This document shows, piece after piece, positions 63,390 through 64,000 of a DNA stretch of 64,000 nucleotides (its first letter is position 1; each line of letters begins with the position of its first letter). Origin of the DNA: Rhizobiales bacterium NRL2 (GTDB lineage: Bacteria; Pseudomonadota; Alphaproteobacteria; Minwuiales; Minwuiaceae); NCBI GenBank assembly GCA_001664005.1, contig CP016093.1, positions 2,935,001-2,999,000 of the forward strand, written 5' to 3'. The position numbers were made by a program, and so were the translations under genes. The notes beneath the pieces were generated by a model. It made no database searches. It was not told where the DNA came from and was given only the letters and a program-made list of their open reading frames with translations.

Positions 63390-64000
63390 GCGGCGCGGAG
63401 GTCGATCTCTACGACCGCCACCCGATCAACGCCGAGCAGGTGCTGGCGGCAGTGGCGGCATCGGGCGGTGACCCGCAACGCCCGGGCGCGGCGGACCTGC
63501 GGCCACACGATCAGGATCACTATGGTGGCGTCGATGCGGTGCTGGCCCTGGCGACGGCGGCCGGCATCGAGGACGGACAGACGGTCGCCGACATCTGCGC
63601 CGGCATCGGCGGGCCTGCACGCCTGATCGCGGAGCGCTGGCCCGGCGTCCAGGTCCTGGCCCTGGACCTGAACGAGGGACGCTGCCGCGACGCCCGCCGG
63701 CTCAACCGGCTGGTAGGCCTGGACGGACGGGTCTGCGTGGTGCGCGCCGACGCTCAGCGCGTGCCGCTTTCGCCTTCGGGCATCGACGTGGCGATCAGTC
63801 AGGAAGCGATGCTCCACATTCCCGACAAGCTGGCCGTGATGCGTTCGATCCTGGCGGCGCTGAAACCCGGGGGCCGGTTCGCCTTCACCGACCTGGTGGC
63901 CGCCCCGGCGCTGACCGAGAGCGAGCGCGAAGCCATCGCCACCGGCGGCATGCAGATGGTCAACATCCAGAGCACCGCCCAGTACCGGAAGATGGCCGTG
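63386..64000 (+). CDS. SAM-dependent methyltransferase, N-terminal part (runs off the window)
   Basis: 205 codons to the window end without a stop, from a GTG overlapping the dehydrogenase stop. Motif I VADICAGIGGPARLIAERWP, acidic residue in LALDLNEGRC, and motif IV-VI VAISQEAMLHIPD and LKPGGRFAFTDLV match small-molecule or sarcosine/glycine-type methyltransferases. The third gene of the crotonase-dehydrogenase unit. Its C-terminus is outside the window. Confidence 0.88.
   Translation, partial: MSGAEVDLYDRHPINAEQVLAAVAASGGDPQRPGAADLRPHDQDHYGGVDAVLALATAAGIEDGQTVADICAGIGGPARLIAERWPGVQVLALDLNEGRCRDARRLNRLVGLDGRVCVVRADAQRVPLSPSGIDVAISQEAMLHIPDKLAVMRSILAALKPGGRFAFTDLVAAPALTESEREAIATGGMQMVNIQSTAQYRKMAV

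Overview
The window is about 64 kb of GC-rich chromosome from an alphaproteobacterium. The evidence for this is the gene content: a MucR/Ros regulator, the MmcB repair family, the Bpt-type N-end-rule transferase, DUF1178 and DUF3035 proteins, and a PstSCAB-PhoU-PhoB operon headed by phoR. The style of sequence fits a free-living Rhodospirillales-like organism, but I cannot name a genus. No tRNA, prophage, insertion sequence or CRISPR array is visible. Genes are packed tightly, with many ATGA/GTGA/TTGA start-stop overlaps, and several convergent pairs overlap at their stop codons. It reads as core chromosome with a few accessory modules.

Layout. 1-5.0 kb: def(end)-fmt-truA, a UxaA-type dehydratase and an acyl-CoA dehydrogenase. 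5.1-12.2 kb: lspA, a DUF3035 lipoprotein, an active/inactive pair of M16 peptidases, pgi and mutL. 12.2-18.1 kb: flavin/NADP oxidoreductases, a VOC protein, a beta-hydroxyacid dehydrogenase, a biotin-type carboxyltransferase subunit and mucR. 18.1-28.7 kb: two DadA/PuuB-like FAD oxidoreductases, MATE, AbrB-type and SLC13/RCK transporters, a coupled methyltransferase-aspartoacylase-transporter operon, and bpt facing hspQ. 28.7-36.8 kb: two exported unknown proteins, a Nudix hydrolase, a cytochrome P450, an arsenic operon whose first gene fuses ArsR to ArsC, an AEC transporter, a DjlA-like protein and an amidase. 36.8-38.5 kb: a tiny Arg-rich protein divergent from a GcvA-like LysR gene, then the RNase P RNA with a clear promoter.

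38.5-43.6 kb holds a 1544-residue RTX calcium-binding secreted protein and a small Tat-signal, Gly/Cys-rich protein behind it. 44-45.4 kb carries a phosphotransferase and mmcB. 45.4-50.9 kb is a methionine-cycle operon: an ArsR-methyltransferase fusion, metF and metH, preceded by an AT-rich palindrome. 51.0-53.7 kb has mlaA-mlaC, then a sirtuin and a GNAT acetyltransferase. 53.7-61.3 kb is the phosphate regulon phoR-pstSCAB-phoU-phoB with a near-consensus PHO box before pstS. The window ends with a crotonase, an iron-type alcohol dehydrogenase and the start of a methyltransferase.

The most interesting items are the two independent ArsR fusions (to arsenate reductase, and to a methyltransferase beside metF/metH), the RTX protein with its serine/glycine tandem-repeat head and Tat-exported neighbour, the adjacent sirtuin and acetyltransferase, and a MucR protein lacking the usual zinc-ligand histidines. 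I saw no clearly new multi-gene system.
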